From: Gentiana macrophylla
Taxonomy: Eukaryota; Streptophyta; Magnoliopsida; Gentianales; Gentianaceae
Direction of reading: 5' to 3'
Length of the DNA: 64,000 nucleotides
Assembly (NCBI GenBank): GCA_026214975.1
Contig: JAOBSW010000233.1
Location: 62,001 to 126,000 of the forward strand
Below the pieces are notes generated by a model. The model saw only the letters and a program-made list of their open reading frames with translations. It was not told the DNA's origin and made no database searches. The translations under genes were made by a program, and so were the position numbers. Positions 10,670 through 23,277 of the stretch are shown here, piece after piece (positions within the stretch are counted from its first letter, which is position 1; the number at the start of each line of letters is the position of its first letter).

Positions 10670-12120
10670 CTCTACCTAATAACTAGAAGCAAAACAGCCA
10701 AATTGAAAAGTTGATTGCATTTTCTAAGAGCAGAGCACCCCTCCTCTTCCCCGTATCTACTCAGTCGAACAACCAGAATCTCGCTACACGTTCCCCTAAT
10801 AACTGTATCAAATTTTCCTTTAGTCTAATAACCCATCAGCAACATTGAGACTCCAAGTTATAATAGCAATTACATGAATCAAGAGAATAGAGCTTATATC
10901 AAAAACAAATTGATCATATTGGACTAAAAACAAGACTCAAAGCATATTAGCAAGATGACTTTTTAGCTGATGCAAATATAAGACTTGAACTTGATCAAGA
11001 ATAGTCAGCCAAACTGACTCAAATTCAGATAAAAAGGCACTCAGACTGTAACATATTGTTCATCACCAGGTTTCCAAAGATCAACAGATACAGCACAATA
11101 GCTTATGAGCACAGTAGGTTCAGCCACAGAAATTCAGCAAGGCCAAGTAAATATTCACAACAGGTGCAGACCAACAAGCCTAAGTATTCAATAGGATTAT
11201 TCCAAAGTGAAGCACATCAAGAAACGCAGCAAATGCAGAGTGCTTTAGTGTGCAGCAAGAAAGTGTAATGACAAGATGTGCAAGAGTGCAAGGTGTTCAA
11301 AATGCAGCAAGAAGGTGGGATCAAAATTTATCACAGTAAAACAGCCAATGCACACAGGTTCAGAAACAAAACAGAATCAGTGAATTTCTTCACTGATTCA
11401 CCAAAACAAAGGGGTAAAAACAGAGAACAAAAGAACAGCTTAGACCTTGAGTAATCTTATTGAAAATGAACAAAATCAGAGCTTTAATAGCTCGAATCAG
11501 CACCAAATCGATGAAAGGTCAAGCCTTTCATAGTCCAACCTTCATTAAACACAGGCCAAGCCTCGAATCAGTATCGTATCAAGAGCAAGACGGCACTTTT
11601 TCACATACGAACCTTCACAGAGACACAGGACAAGAAATCAGGCAGATTTCCGTAGCAAATCAGAGTAATAATTATAAAGAAACGATAATAACAAGAAAAC
11701 GGGTTCACCTTTATTGTGAATCAATCGAATCAGAGAATGAATGCATCGAATCCGGCCTTCGTGTTAATCCACACGTTGCAGAAACGAAATCCGCATTAAA
11801 GCAGGAAGCTTTAAGCTTTGAAATTTCCATAAGAGATTTTCGCACATAGCAGCTCGAATAGAGAGTTCAAGGCAGCCTCAGTTCTAACCAAAGCAGGATT
11901 AAGCACGTGAGACAGATGAACAGAGAGAGTGAAGAATCAGAAAGCCAATTGCAGAAAATCGGTGCTCTGATTTTGCAGTAATTGCAAAGAAGATTTTGAG
12001 GGCAACGTTTCGATTACTGAGGAGTACAAGACGGAGGAGAAAAGTCGGAAAACAGAATGACCAAGTGTTCAGGATTTTAGGGTTATAAGGTAGAAATAAA
12101 AATATATTGACCAACTTTAT
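10670..12120. other. CACTA interior without a recognised exon
   Basis: On the minus strand, the pyrimidine-rich sequence at about 12060-11900, followed by aaag|gtgaaccc near 11707, looks like a 5'-UTR exon and intron start of the captured gene. This is inference. The open frames on the plus strand (11460-11849 and others) show no known domain. Confidence 0.35.
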
Positions 12121-13841
12121 AAATCCAATAATGAGGAGATTTTTTTATTGTACCATTAATGAGGAGCAATATGATCAACAATGAGGAGAATTGTCATTTG
12201 GTCATCAAACAACAATATAATTTAGTTCTCCTCATTATTACTACCATTTAATGATGAAATTTTGACTCCTCATTAAATTCTCCTCATTATAGACCATTTT
12301 TCTAGTAGTGTTATACCAAATAACTATGCTAAGAAAGAACTCAAAATTTTCAAGATCGATTTTCACAAGGTTTTTTGCTTCATTTTTTGCGTTTGCTTCA
12401 CTTTGATTTGCTGTATTCTCCAATTCAACAAAAGCATCTCTTAATTGTGGAACTTGATATCTTATCTCTTTAACACTTTCAACACGGCTCTCCCAATGCG
12501 TTTGTGACATTGGCTTTAATGTGAGTGATTTCACATTATCGGTTAAAATTGCCCATCGTTTTGTTGAAGAAGAAAACAAAACATACAACCTTTGCACCAC
12601 TCCGAAAAAATCCCATGCTTTCGGACAAGAGTTGGCCATATCACAAAGAACAAGGTTGAGACTATGACACCCACATGCCGTGTAAAATGATCTAGGATTT
12701 ACTTGGAGTAATCTACTTTGCACGCCTTTATGTTTTCCTTTCATATTAGAACCATTGTCATATCCTTGACCTCTTAAATCTTGAATATCAAGTTTAAGAC
12801 TACTCAAAACTTCTTGAAGCTCGCCAAAAAGTCCCATCCCCGATGTATCATCTACCTTCAAAAATTCCAGAAAAAACTCTTTCACCTTTATTTCATCCAT
12901 TGAAACATACACACATCAAATAACAAGAGACATTTGTTCTTCATGACTTCCATCCAATGTGCAATCAAGTATGACTGAGAAATACTAAGCTTACCTGATT
13001 TTTGCAACGATTGTACTTTTAACCTCACCCCTTCACATTTGTATCAATTCATTTTGAATTCTAGGGCCCAAGTAATGGTATTGAGCCCCACCATTTTTAA
13101 TCCGACATAGGTGCTCTTGCATTACCGGATCAAATGAGGCAATCATTTCAATCAAGCCCAAAAAGTTTCCATTGTTACTTTCATATACTTTTGCATTGTC
13201 TCCACGAAAAGCTAAATTTCTCTCAGCAAGTGTCCTGACAACCAAGAAGTATTCTTAATAACACTGCTCTCCAATGTTCTTTCTCCTTGTTAATATGTTC
13301 TAATGTTTGTGTACCAATGATCTCATTCTTTTGCAATCTCTTAGCCAACTCGATCCACTTGTCCATGCAAATATTATGTTCATTGCTACTTTCATGTCCT
13401 TTAAGTATCTCACCAATATTTTTCCAGTCTTTGAACCCCTCATTCGCCAATTGAGTCGTGTTTTCCACTTTCTTAAACAACTTACAACAAAAACAAAATA
13501 TTTTATCCAAAGCCTCTGAATAGACGAGCCATTTTCTGTCATGTTTCTCACCATTCGGTAAATGACGAGTGAAGTGAACTCGTGACAAATGCCTATGCCT
13601 ATCTGAATCATCTTTTGGATAATCAATATTATCTTTTCTTATAGGACCCCTTCTGACAAAAAATTCTCTTAATTCTTGATCTATCTTGTCCCAACTAATA
13701 GGATCATCACGATCTTGAGGTCCAAATAATATGCTTGGATCTTCATTCTCATTTCCACCGGTCTCACAAAACTTGTATGTTTCTTCATCATCAACCAAAT
13801 TCTCATTCTCAACATTCATCATCTCATTTTCAGTTGAGATG

Positions 13842-15999
13842 TGTAATATTCCGATTTTTCGGGAAAGGGCAGACGTGTCTTTTTGCGAAAACGAAATATT
13901 AGGTTCGTTTTCCTTTTATTCGGAGTTAAATAATTTGGCGTTTTATATATATGTATCTTCGAGTTATGTATATATATAAATAAAGGAAAGATCTTTTTTT
14001 TTTTAAAAGGGGCATATAAGGAAAAGCCTAAGTTTTGGGAGTAGGTATTTAAACGGAAAATAACAATGACCTAACCCTGTTGTTAATCACAAAATCAGGA
14101 TTTGAAACACCCTAAACCCATCTCTGCGGCTGTGAGAGAGAAAAGAGGGAGAGACAAGAGTTTTCCTCATTTTCGAGAGAAGGAGTTAACCGTTTTCACA
14201 TCGGAATCAAGTTTTGGAATCGTTGAGAAGAGGACTACGTTTGGATACCGTTTGGTTGCCAAAGTTGCGATCTTGTCTTTGGTTTTGGTTCGATTTCGGG
14301 TCGTTTCAAGGTAAGGAAAAATAAATCCTATGATCTCCTTGCTTTTATAAGGTTAGATGCAATTGTAGGTTGTAGTTGATCTTTGGAATGATGTGTTGAT
14401 GATTTGAGCTTTGTCTATAAGTGTCATGGTATGTTTAGATATAAGTTTGTGTGTTTCGTGGTCGCTTTCTTTGGTTTTTGGTTGAAATACGATCCGAAAT
14501 CGCATGGTGATGAAGTTAGGGTTTCGGCCGAACCCAGGTGGACGGGCGTCCGGTATTTCGGACGGGCGCCCACTTGATCTTTCTCAGACGGGCGCCTGGC
14601 TTATCCGGACGGGCGCCTGGAGGGGTAATTTTACATTCGTGATTGAAATGGTCTTCGAGTGGACGGCGCTCGAGTTTAATGGACGGGCGCCCATCTTTGG
14701 ACGGGCGCCCAGAGGGTTCGGGACGGGCGCCCAGTGGTCTTAAACGGGCGTCTAGCTTGTTTTGCCCTTCTTTCTTTGTGGGTTGTTGTTCAGCCTTATA
14801 TACATGATTTATCTTTATGAACCCTTATACATGATATGTTAAAATGGTATAAATATAGACAAGCCTGAATTGAGCTTCGATTCGCTCAGCTTAAAACACC
14901 GAATGTACTCTTAAAGGGAGTTGAAGTTCGGATCCGCCGGAAGAACATGATAGGCTTGTGCTTTGATGAATTAGCATTCATCAATGTCTGTGTATGTGCT
15001 AGGACTTGTCCGTGTCTAGTGGTCTAGGAAGAGAGTAGTATGTGTGAGGAGATTATTTGAAAATACTTAGGTTGGCTAGTTAATAACTTAATAAACAACG
15101 TATGTGACTAGTAAAAGATTAAACAACATGTCTCTTTGGCTAGGCACCAAAGCTAAATCGCGATGCATGTGCTACCTCTGAAGGTAGAAGAACTTCGTGA
15201 GGTCAAAAGACCCTGGCACGGAGGGACTCACTTTGAGGTGTGCGTGCTATCGAGTCTACCTTTTCTAGACTTCGTGGATATTGGTGTGATCCACTAATAT
15301 GTTGCAAAAGAGTGTTCCCAAAGTAGAAGAACTCTGTAGGTCAAAGACCCTAAGTACAGAGGGACTCTGCTGAGGTGGATGCGCGTAGTGCCCTTGAGTG
15401 CGGTTGTAACATAGATAGGTTAAGCTAGAAACAGTTAGTCACAACATGTTGATGAGCATGAAGTGAACCTTAGCTTGAGTCGGTCTCTTATAATCAGATA
15501 AACGGCTTAAATACCTTTCCTTATAATTTCTTTGATTTCATAGCTTCTCTTTCTTTCTAAGTACGTTGTACTTACCTCGAATGCATTTTCTTTTATGTGT
15601 TTGGGGTGAGAAGACGAAACAGTGTTCGAGGAGAGTTTTGACGACGACGTGTGAAGGCGTTCGTTGAAGTTTCAAGAATGTTTCTTTTCTGTTTTTCTTT
15701 GGTGGCCCTTGTTTTGATTCTGAGGTAGACTGTTGGTTTCTTTTGGATTCTTCGTACTGTCTTTTGGGATTTTCGTACGTTTCCAATGTAATAATTTACA
15801 TTTCTATCCTTTAGATTTCTTTTCTACTCTTTAAATTTTTTGGGAAAAATTTTATATACCCGAGTTTTGCTTCCGTTTTGCCTTTTATTTGATACGACGT
15901 AGTAGAGGCTTACGTATAAAATGAATTTACTTTTATTTTATACGTGCCGAACGTTCTTTTTCCGGATAAGGACTCGGTGTCCGGGAACGGGGCGTTACA
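13842..15999 (+). repeat. 5' LTR of the gypsy element
   Basis: 2158 bp, the same length as the 3' LTR, with many small differences that cluster at CTG, CAG and CG sites. It contains the transcription control region, a palindromic-word array at 14537-14755, and two tandem-like blocks (gaaggtagaagaacttc..., about 15185 and 15325). Confidence 0.95.
14537..14755. repeat. Array of GGACGGGCGCCC palindromic words in the LTR
   Basis: Eight or nine copies of a word centred on the palindrome GGGCGCCC: ggacgggcgtccgg (about 14540), ggacgggcgcccac (about 14558), agacgggcgcctgg, ggacgggcgcctgg (about 14607), ggacgggcgccca (about 14680 and 14698), gggacgggcgccca (about 14720) and aaacgggcgtcta (about 14742). 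The 3' LTR carries the same array at 21826-22035. This makes a sharply GC-rich island in AT-rich sequence. Confidence 0.9.
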
Positions 16000-16001
16000 G
16001 T

Positions 16002-16012
16002 TGGTATCAGAG
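16002..16012 (+). promoter_or_regulatory. Primer binding site for initiator Met tRNA
   Basis: tggtatcagag, two bases inside the 5' LTR end, matches the complement of the plant tRNA-iMet 3' end. Confidence 0.95.
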
Positions 16013-16096
16013 AAAAGGGGCGTTCGTTAGAATTCCTTTCTTTAAGATAAGTATCTTTAGATCTTTAGTAACGTCTGGTTTTCTTGATCTTTCAGC

Positions 16097-17680
16097 ATGG
16101 TAACGACAAGAAGAGGCGTTCGTGGAGCTGAGAGCTCAGGGGTTAGACAAGGGGCAGAGAGCCCAGTGCCCGTAGTAGGGGGCGGATTTGTGAGGCAGAA
16201 TCCTTCGCCTCGTTTGAGTCTTTCGCCACCACCCCATACAGCCACGCCTACACCACGGTCTCAACAGGATGTGTCACCGAGGCCGCATCAGAATCTGCCA
16301 CCCCGACCACCGCCAAGATATAACTACATTTATGGAGAGCCTGGACAAGCACCTATTCGTGTCACTGTAATAGGCGACATTCCACCGATTAGTGCGCCAC
16401 CACCAAGGACTGACCAATGTGTATCCACCACCATCTAGTGCTTATCCTCCAAAGTGTATCCTCAAAGCAGCAGGTCTTTTACCCTCCTCCTCGCAGGTCA
16501 TGTTCCTCAACCTACAAGATTACCACCTTCACCACGCTTTGACCACCTGGCCAGTGCATTGGTCATCCACCCTTTGGTTTTCAAAGCAGCCTCAACAAAG
16601 ATCGGTTTTATCGTGGGTACTATCCGTGATCGAGAATGAGCCTCAAGTAATCCCACCTTATCCTCAACATCGCAGATGATCACCGCATGTATCTTATGGT
16701 TACCCTCCGGTTCACCCACTTGAGTTAGACCGGCTTTTGAGCAAACACCGGCCGTGGATTGGTATACGAGATTGAGGAGAAACCGAGTTGAGAACTTCTT
16801 TGGTAATGTGGAGCATTCTAAAGCAGAGGAGTGGATAAGGGGATTCGAGAAAGCTTGTAGGAACATACATGTTCCCGAGATGAAATGGCACAACTAGCGC
16901 CGATTTTATGTTGGGATCAGCAGAAGCATGGATTGATGCCGCCCAAAGCAAAGAACGGTAAGGTAACGGATCGGGAAGGGTTCAAGACGATGTTTTATAA
17001 TGAGTACTTCCGGTTACGCTCAAGCAGATAAAGCAAGTCAATTCCTCAAGCACAAGCAAGGTAATCACCGACAAAGGGCCCAAAGATACTAATAAGTTCA
17101 ATGAGCTAGGAAGGTTCTATCCGGAATTGATGAAGGTAGAAGAGAGAAAGATGGCCTCTATAAGGATGGGTTGGCCTACGAGATTGATCGGGCGGGCATG
17201 CTAGGATTCACGGCAAGGAATATGGCAGAGTTGATGAATAAAGCCCTGGAAGTCGAAACTTTCGGGAAGAGAGCTACAAAGTGGTTGTCAATAATAAGAG
17301 AAATTTTGGGACAAGTCAAGGCGCTTATAGGAGCGCCACAAAGAAGCAGCCAAGAAGACTACGGCTCCTACAAAGCAACTAAGGCTCGAACAAGGTGCAC
17401 CACTTTGCCCCAAGTGCAATGAAATCATACAGAGAGTGCAGCAGAGTAGTAACGGTTGTTACGCTTAGGTGAGCAAGGACACTTTTCTAGAGCGTGTCCA
17501 AACAGAGGAAACAAGAGTGGTTCGAGCCAAGGTAGCGGGAGAGGCGCCCGAGCCGACCGGTTCGAGTTTTTGCAAATGGATGCTAATTTTGTGGAACCAG
17601 AGGATGACGTTATTTCGTGTACCATGTTTTGTTTCATTCTTTTGTTAAGATATTTTATAGCGTGATTATTCATGTTGTAA
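16097..17680 (+). pseudogene. gag of the gypsy element (frames broken)
   Basis: The start is the ATG at 16097 (MVTTRRGVRGAES), a proline-rich N-terminus comparable to the minus-strand element. The capsid-like region follows at about 16800-17260, ending in MAELMNKALEVETFGKR (about 17222-17275). A zinc knuckle with EQGHFSRACPNRGNKSG lies at 17468-17518, with a stop where the second cysteine pair should begin. At least four frame changes occur. Gag would assemble the particle and bind RNA. Confidence 0.8.
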
Positions 17681-17714
17681 CTATATTTAAATAAATGAAT
17701 ATGCATCCTAGGTA

Positions 17715-20700
17715 CGATAATGTTAGAAAACTTAGTGGTCAAGGCTTTGTTTGACACGGGAGCGTCAAATACTTTTGTGTCAACCAAGGTAGCTAAGAAG
17801 TTGGATTTACCTTCAGAGCCTTTAAGAAACACTTTGGAGATAACTACGCGCCGTTAGGGAAGGTAACAAGGGTAACTAGAATGATACCACAAGTGGAAGT
17901 TCGAGTCGGACCTTACCGATGTAAGAGCAACTTTACGATTTTGGACTTTTCGATTTTGATGTAATCCTCGGAATAGATTGGCTATCCGAGAATTATGTAC
18001 ACTTGGACTGTAAAGAGAAGAAAGTGACTTTTAAAGTACCTGGGAAATCAGACAAGACATATCAAGGTAATGTATACAAGCCGAGTAAGAAGAAACATCC
18101 GATCATATCGCCGTTAAGCGGTAAGGGCTTGTCGGTGGTTGTGAGGCTACTTGTTGTACGCAAGTGGACGTGGAACAAGTGAAGCCTAAGTTCGAGGAGA
18201 CTCCCATAGTGAGGGAATACCCCGAGGTATTTCCGGAAGAGTTACCGGAAACATGCCGACGAGAGATAGAGTTTGAGATTGGGCTTGATACCGGGAGCGG
18301 CACCCGCTTGCTAAGGCACTTCTACGAATGGCACCGGCTGAATTAAAGGAGTTGAAAGCTCAACTTAAAGATATGCTTGAAAGGAACATAATTCAGCCCC
18401 AAGACTCGCCATGGGGAGCCCCTGCTTTGTTTGTGAAGAAGAAAGATGGCAAGATGAGAATGTGTATCGACTCTGAGCACCGAACAACCTTACCATCAAG
18501 AATAAGTACCTCTACCGAGGATAGATGATCCGCTTAATCGATTTGCAAGGTAAGAGAGTGTTTTCCAAGATCGACCGAGATCCGGATATCATCACTGAAG
18601 GTTAAGATAGCAGATATACCAAGACGGCTTCGATGACGAGATATGGACATTATGAGTTCCTTGTTATGCCTTTTGGACTCACTAATGCTCCATCCGCATT
18701 TATGGATTTGATGCAATGAGTTTTCATGCCGCACTTGGATAAGTTCGTGATAGTGTTCATAGACGATATCCTAGTCTACTCTAAGGATGAGAAAGAACAC
18801 GAGGAACACTTAAGGATAGTGTTGGACACATCAAGAAGAATCGATTGTATGCAAAGTTTTCTAAGTGTGACTTTTGGTTGGATCGAGTGAGTTTCTTGGG
18901 TCATGTCATTTCGGAGATGGCATTCAAGTTGATCCAAAGAAAGATCGAGGCGCTTGAGAATTGGCCTAAACCTACCACGATTTCGTAAGTAAGAAGTTTT
19001 CTTGGGTTGGTGGGTTACTACCGGAAGTTCGTGACAAGATTTTTCAAGATAGCTACTCCACTCACCAGTGATACGTAAGAATGTGAAATTTGAATGGACT
19101 AACGAGTGTGATAAGGCCTTTCATACCTTGAAGAGTAAGTTGACTACGGCACCGTGTGTTAGCGATTCCGAGATTTTTGATAACTATGATGTCTACACGG
19201 ATGCTTCGGGACAGGGTTTGGGTTGTGTGTTGATGCAAGGAGGAAAAGTGATAGCCTATGCATCTAGGCAGTTGAAGGTACATGAGAAGAACTACCCGAC
19301 GCATGATCTAGAGTTGGCAGCGGTAGTTTTTGCCTTAAAGACTTGGAGGCATTACTTATATGGGGTTAAAGCAAGGATCTTCACCGACCATAAGAGTTTA
19401 AAGTATTTCTTCACACAAGAGAACCTGAATATGAGACAGAGGAGATGGTTAGAGTTCGTTAAGGACTATGATTTGGATATTCAGTACCATCCGGGAAAAG
19501 CGAATGTAGTAGCAGATGCTTTGAGTAGAAACCGATGTTTGCGGCTTCCAAAGTGTTGAGGTAATGGCGGAAAGGTTAGATGGGTTGGAAATCGAAGCTT
19601 TGATCGATTGAAGACAGGCAGTTTGTGGCACCGTTGTTAGCAAGGTCGAGTTGATGGATGATATTCGGGAAAGCAAGACGAAGACCCGGTTTTGTTGGAT
19701 TTGAAGCGTGTTGCTGGGAGAAGCTTCTACGGTTGGTTACGTGTTGGATAAAAGTGGAAATCATGTGGTATCGGGATCGCCTATGTGTACCTAACGTTGG
19801 CGACTTGAGACAAAGAATTATGGAAGAAGCACATAGGATAGCTTTTGCGGTTCATCCGGTGCTACTAAAATGTACTGAGACTTAAAGGAAAGATTTTGGT
19901 GGCCTCGATGAAAGTGGAAATAGCCAAGTTTGTGGCCGAGTGTGATGTATGTCAAAAGGTTAAGGCGGAGCATAGAAGACCCGTGGAATGCTTAAGCCAT
20001 TGGATATCCCGGAATGGAAATGAGATAAGATCACAATGGACTTCATCACCGGATTACCTAAGACAAGAGGCGGACACGACGCAATTTGGGTAATCGTAGA
20101 CAGATTGACCAAATCTGCCCATTTCTTACCATACAAGGTCGACATGCCATTGAAGAAGATGACGACACTATATCTGGACAATATAGTGAAGTTACATGGA
20201 GTTCCAATCTCGATAGTTTCAGACCGTGATTCGAGGTTTGTAAGTCGGTTTTGGAAGAGCTTGCAAGAAGCCTTCGGGACCAAGTTGGATTTGAGCACGG
20301 CTTTTCATCCTCAGACAGATGGACAATCTGAGAGGACCATCCAGACACTCGAGGACATGTTGAGAGCTTGTGTTTTGGAGGTAGGCGGATCATGGGACGA
20401 TTACCTATCGGTAGCGGAGTTTGCCTACAACAACAGTTTCCATGCAAGTATAGGCATGCCGCCGCTTGAAGCGTTGTATGGGAGAAGATGCCGACGCCAC
20501 TATTTTGGGATGAAGTCGGGAGAGACAGATTACAGGCCGTAGATGGTTGAACAAGCAAAGGAAAGGGTCTGGGATTAGTCAAGAAGAATCAAGGCTCCAA
20601 GACATGAGAAAAGTCAATGATGTTAGAAGAAGACCTCTTGAGTTTGAAGTCGGCGATAGAGTTTACCTACGGGCTTCACCGATGAAAGGAGGAAACGCTT

Positions 20701-21070
20701 TGGACAAAAAGGAAAGCTAAGTCCAAGGTATGTTGGACCTTTTGAGATTTTGGAGAGAGTTGGGGACGTTAGCTTATAAGCTTCGGATTGCCGTAATCAA
20801 TGTCGAGAGTCCATAATGTGTTTCACGTTTCGATGTTGAAAAAGTGTCGACGATTTAAGAATGATGTGGAAACTACGGTTGACCTGAAATCTTACAAGAT
20901 AATCTTGCCTATGACGAGAGACCTATCAAGATTCTAGACCGGAAAGAAAAGATGACTAAAAGAAGGATGATTCCTTTGGTGTTAGTTCAAGTGGAGCAAT
21001 CATTCACCCGAGGAGGCAACTTGGGAAGTGGAAAGCGACATGCTTAGTGAGTTCCAAGAGTTTGGGAATT
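17715..21070 (+). pseudogene. pol of the gypsy element: protease, reverse transcriptase, RNase H, integrase (frames broken)
   Basis: Domains lie in Ty3/gypsy order. Protease: ALFDTGASNTF at about 17734-17766. Reverse transcriptase 18330-18990: [23 protein letters not shown] and catalytic [12 protein letters not shown] near 18755. RNase H 19068-19559: [31 protein letters not shown], a long intact stretch. Integrase: zinc-binding CDVCQKVK at about 19944 and core 20036-20500 with WVIVDRLTKSAHF, IVSDRDSRF and FHPQTDGQSERT, holding the D, D and E residues. A chromodomain-like tail with NHSPEEATWEVESD lies at about 21000. Frames shift many times, often at CTG/CAG sites; TAG interrupts the RT near 18718. 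Confidence 0.9.
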
Positions 21071-21104
21071 ACTGTGTATGTTCTAGTTTCGAGGACGAAA
21101 CTCC

Positions 21105-21119
21105 TTTTAAGGGGAGGAA
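21105..21119 (+). promoter_or_regulatory. Polypurine tract
   Basis: ttttaaggggaggaa lies directly before the 3' LTR start at 21120, the usual plus-strand primer position. Confidence 0.9.
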
Positions 21120-23277
21120 TGTAATATTCGATTTTTCGGAAAGGGCAGACGTGTCTTTTGCGTAAAACGAAATATTAGGTTCGTTTTCCTTTTATTCGAG
21201 TTAAATAATTTGGCGTTTTATATATATGTATCTTGAGTTATGTATATATATAAATAAAGGAAAGATCTTTTTTTTTTTAAAAAAAGGGGCATATAAGGAA
21301 AAGCCTAAGTTTTGGGAGTAGGTATTTAAACGGAAAATAACAATGACCTAACCCTCGTTGTTAATCACAAAATCAGGATTTGAAACACCCTAAACCCATC
21401 TCTCAAGGGCCGTGAGAGAGAAAAGAGGAGAGACAAGAGTTTTCCTCATTTTCGAGAGAAGGAGTTAACCGCTTTCACATCGGAATCAAGTTTTGGAATC
21501 GTTGAGAAGAGGACTACGCTTGGATACCAGTTTGGTTGCCAAAGTTGCTTTCTTGTCTTTGGTTTTGGTTCGATTTCTCGGGCTGTTTCAAGGTAAGGAA
21601 AATAAATCCTATGATCTCCTTGCTTTTATAAGGTTAGATGCAATTGTAGGTTGTAGTTGATCTTTGGAATGATGTGTTGATGATTTGAGCTTTGTCTATA
21701 AGTGTCATGGTATGTTTAGATATAAGTTTGTCGTTGTTTTCGCGTCTTGCTTTTGCTTTGGTTTTTGGTTGAAATACGATCCGAAATCGCATGGTGATGA
21801 AGTTAGGGTTCCGGCCGAACCCAGGTGGACGGGCGTCTGGTATTCGGACGGGCGCCCAACTTTGGTCTTTTCTCACGGGCGCCTGGCTTATCCGGACGGG
21901 CGCCTGGAGGGGTAATTTTACATTCGAGATTGAAATGGTCTTGATGGGACGGGCGCTCGAGTTTAATGGACGGGCGCCCATCTTTGGACGGGCGCCCGTG
22001 AGGGTTCGAGACGGGCGCCCAGGGTCTTAAACGGGCGTTTAGCTTGTTTTGCCCTTCTTTCTTTGTGGGTTGTTGTTCAGCCTTATATACATGATTTATC
22101 TTTATGAACCCTTATACATGATATGTTAAAATGGTATAAATATAGACAAGCCTCGAATTGAGCTTCGATTCGCTCAGCTTAAAACACCGAATGTACTCTT
22201 AAAAGGAGTTGAAGTTCGGATCCGTCGGAAGAACATGATAGGCTTGTGCTTTGATGAATTAGCATTCATCAATGTCTCGTGTATGTGCTAGGACTTGTCC
22301 GTGTCTAGTGGTCTAGGAAGAGAGTAGTATGTGTGAGGGAGATTATTTGAAAATACTTAGGGTGGCTAGTTAATAACTTAATAAACAACGATGTGACTAG
22401 TAAAAGATTAAACAACATGTCTCTCTTGGCTAGGCACCAGGCTAAATCGCGATGCATGTGCTACTACCTCGAAGGTAGAAGAACTTCAGAGGTCAAAAGA
22501 CCCTGGCACGGAGGGACTCACGAGGTGTGCGTGCTATCGGAGTCTACCTTTTCTAGACTTCGTGGATATTGGTGTGATCCACTAATATGTTGCAAAAGAG
22601 TGTTCCCAAAGTAGAAGAACTCAGAGGTCAAAGACCCTAAGTGAGAGGACTCACTGAGGTGGATGCTGTGTAGTGCCCTTGAGTGCGGTTGTAACATAGA
22701 TAGGTTAAGCTAGAAACAGATTAGTCACAACATGTTGATGAGCATGAAGTGAACCTTAGCTTGAGTCGGTCTCTTATAATCGATAAACGGCTTAAATACC
22801 TTTCCTTATAATTTCTTTGATTTCATAGCTTCTTCTTTCTTTCTAAGTACGTTGTACTTACCTCGAATGCATTTTCTTTTATGTGTTTGGGGTGAGAAGA
22901 CTAACAGTGTTCGAGGAGAGTTTTGACGACGACGTGTGAAGGCGTTCGTTGAAGTTTCAAGAATGTTTCTTTTCTGCTTTTCTTTGGTGGCCCTTGTTTT
23001 GATTCTCGAGGTAGACTGTTGGTTTCTTTTGGATTCTTCAGACTGTCTTTTGGGATTTTCAGACGCTTCCAATGTAATAATTTACATTTCTATCCTTTAG
23101 ATTTCTTTTTCTACTTTAAATTTTTGGGAAAAATTTTATATACCCGAAGTTTTGCTTCCGTTTTGCCTTTTATTTGATACGACGTAGAGGGCTTACGATA
23201 AAATGAATTTACTTTTATTTTATACGTGTTTAACGTTCTTTCCGGATAAGGACTCGTGTCCGGGAACGGGCGTTACA
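21120..23277 (+). repeat. 3' LTR of the gypsy element
   Basis: Partner of 13842-15999 and of equal length. It carries the same palindromic-word array (21826-22035) and ends GGGCGTTACA before the target duplication agatg. Confidence 0.95.

Larger units (their letters stand above)
8447..12310. mobile_element. Non-autonomous CACTA element carrying host-gene exons (3864 bp)
   Basis: The ends are CACTACAAGAAATTCGG on the left and the complement of CACTACTAGAAAAATGG on the right, with a 3-bp target duplication, tta (8444-8446 and 12311-12313). The intact site aacaagttataccaaataac is present in hAT copy B (about 59979-59998), which proves the insertion and its exact ends. Subterminal TAATGAGGAG words in both orientations fill 8463-8700 and 12125-12300, as expected for transposase binding in CACTA elements. 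No transposase is encoded; the interior instead holds exon-like pieces of ordinary plant genes on the minus strand. Confidence 0.95.
7714..13822 (-). pseudogene. hAT transposase with TTF-type zinc finger, copy A (broken, in three pieces)
   Basis: The product would be a DDE transposase of the hAT superfamily, of the plant group with an N-terminal TTF/BED-like finger. Pieces in order: N-terminal exon at 23283-23398 beyond the gypsy insertion (QAGAIHKFL motif); finger region 13822-13223 (IFCFCCKLF, then GHESSNEHNICMDKW); catalytic-core part 12912-12241 (DIQDLRGQGYDNGSNMKGK, CGCHSLNLVLCDMA); and, beyond the CACTA element, 8446-7714 with the C-terminal dimerisation domain (WIAFRILLTIPVTVASGERS, then SKLKLIKNYLRS). 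In-frame stops occur near 12935-12995. A TAA replaces GAA at 7711-7713, so the frame ends earlier than in copy B. Non-functional as it stands. Confidence 0.9.
13842..23277 (+). mobile_element. Full-length Ty3/gypsy retrotransposon (9436 bp), chromovirus-type
   Basis: It has two 2158-bp LTRs with TGTAAT...TTACA ends, a tRNA-iMet primer site, gag-pol in order, and a polypurine tract. A 5-bp target duplication, agatg, lies at 13837-13841 and 23278-23282. The empty site cagttgagatgtcatcatg in hAT copy B (about 62045-62063) confirms the exact insertion point inside the hAT transposase reading frame. The C-terminal region resembling NHSPEEATWEVESDM suggests a chromodomain-related tail, as in Tekay/Del chromoviruses. 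Confidence 0.95.

Noticed and set aside
11460..11849. 129-codon plus-strand frame in the CACTA interior
   Set aside because: Opposite to the captured exons, no domain, and composition like UTR or intron sequence read on the wrong strand.
14504..14743. Peptide with repeated GRAP/GAW units from the LTR array
   Set aside because: The frame follows from GGACGGGCGCCC repetition in a non-coding LTR. It is partly open in the other LTR too, but there is no start context or conservation argument.
20058..20582. 174-codon minus-strand frame
   Set aside because: Antisense shadow of the gypsy integrase core, which is clearly coding on the plus strand.
13842..23277. Endogenous pararetrovirus or other virus
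   Set aside because: LTRs, primer site, target duplication and the RT-RNase H-integrase order identify a Ty3/gypsy retrotransposon.
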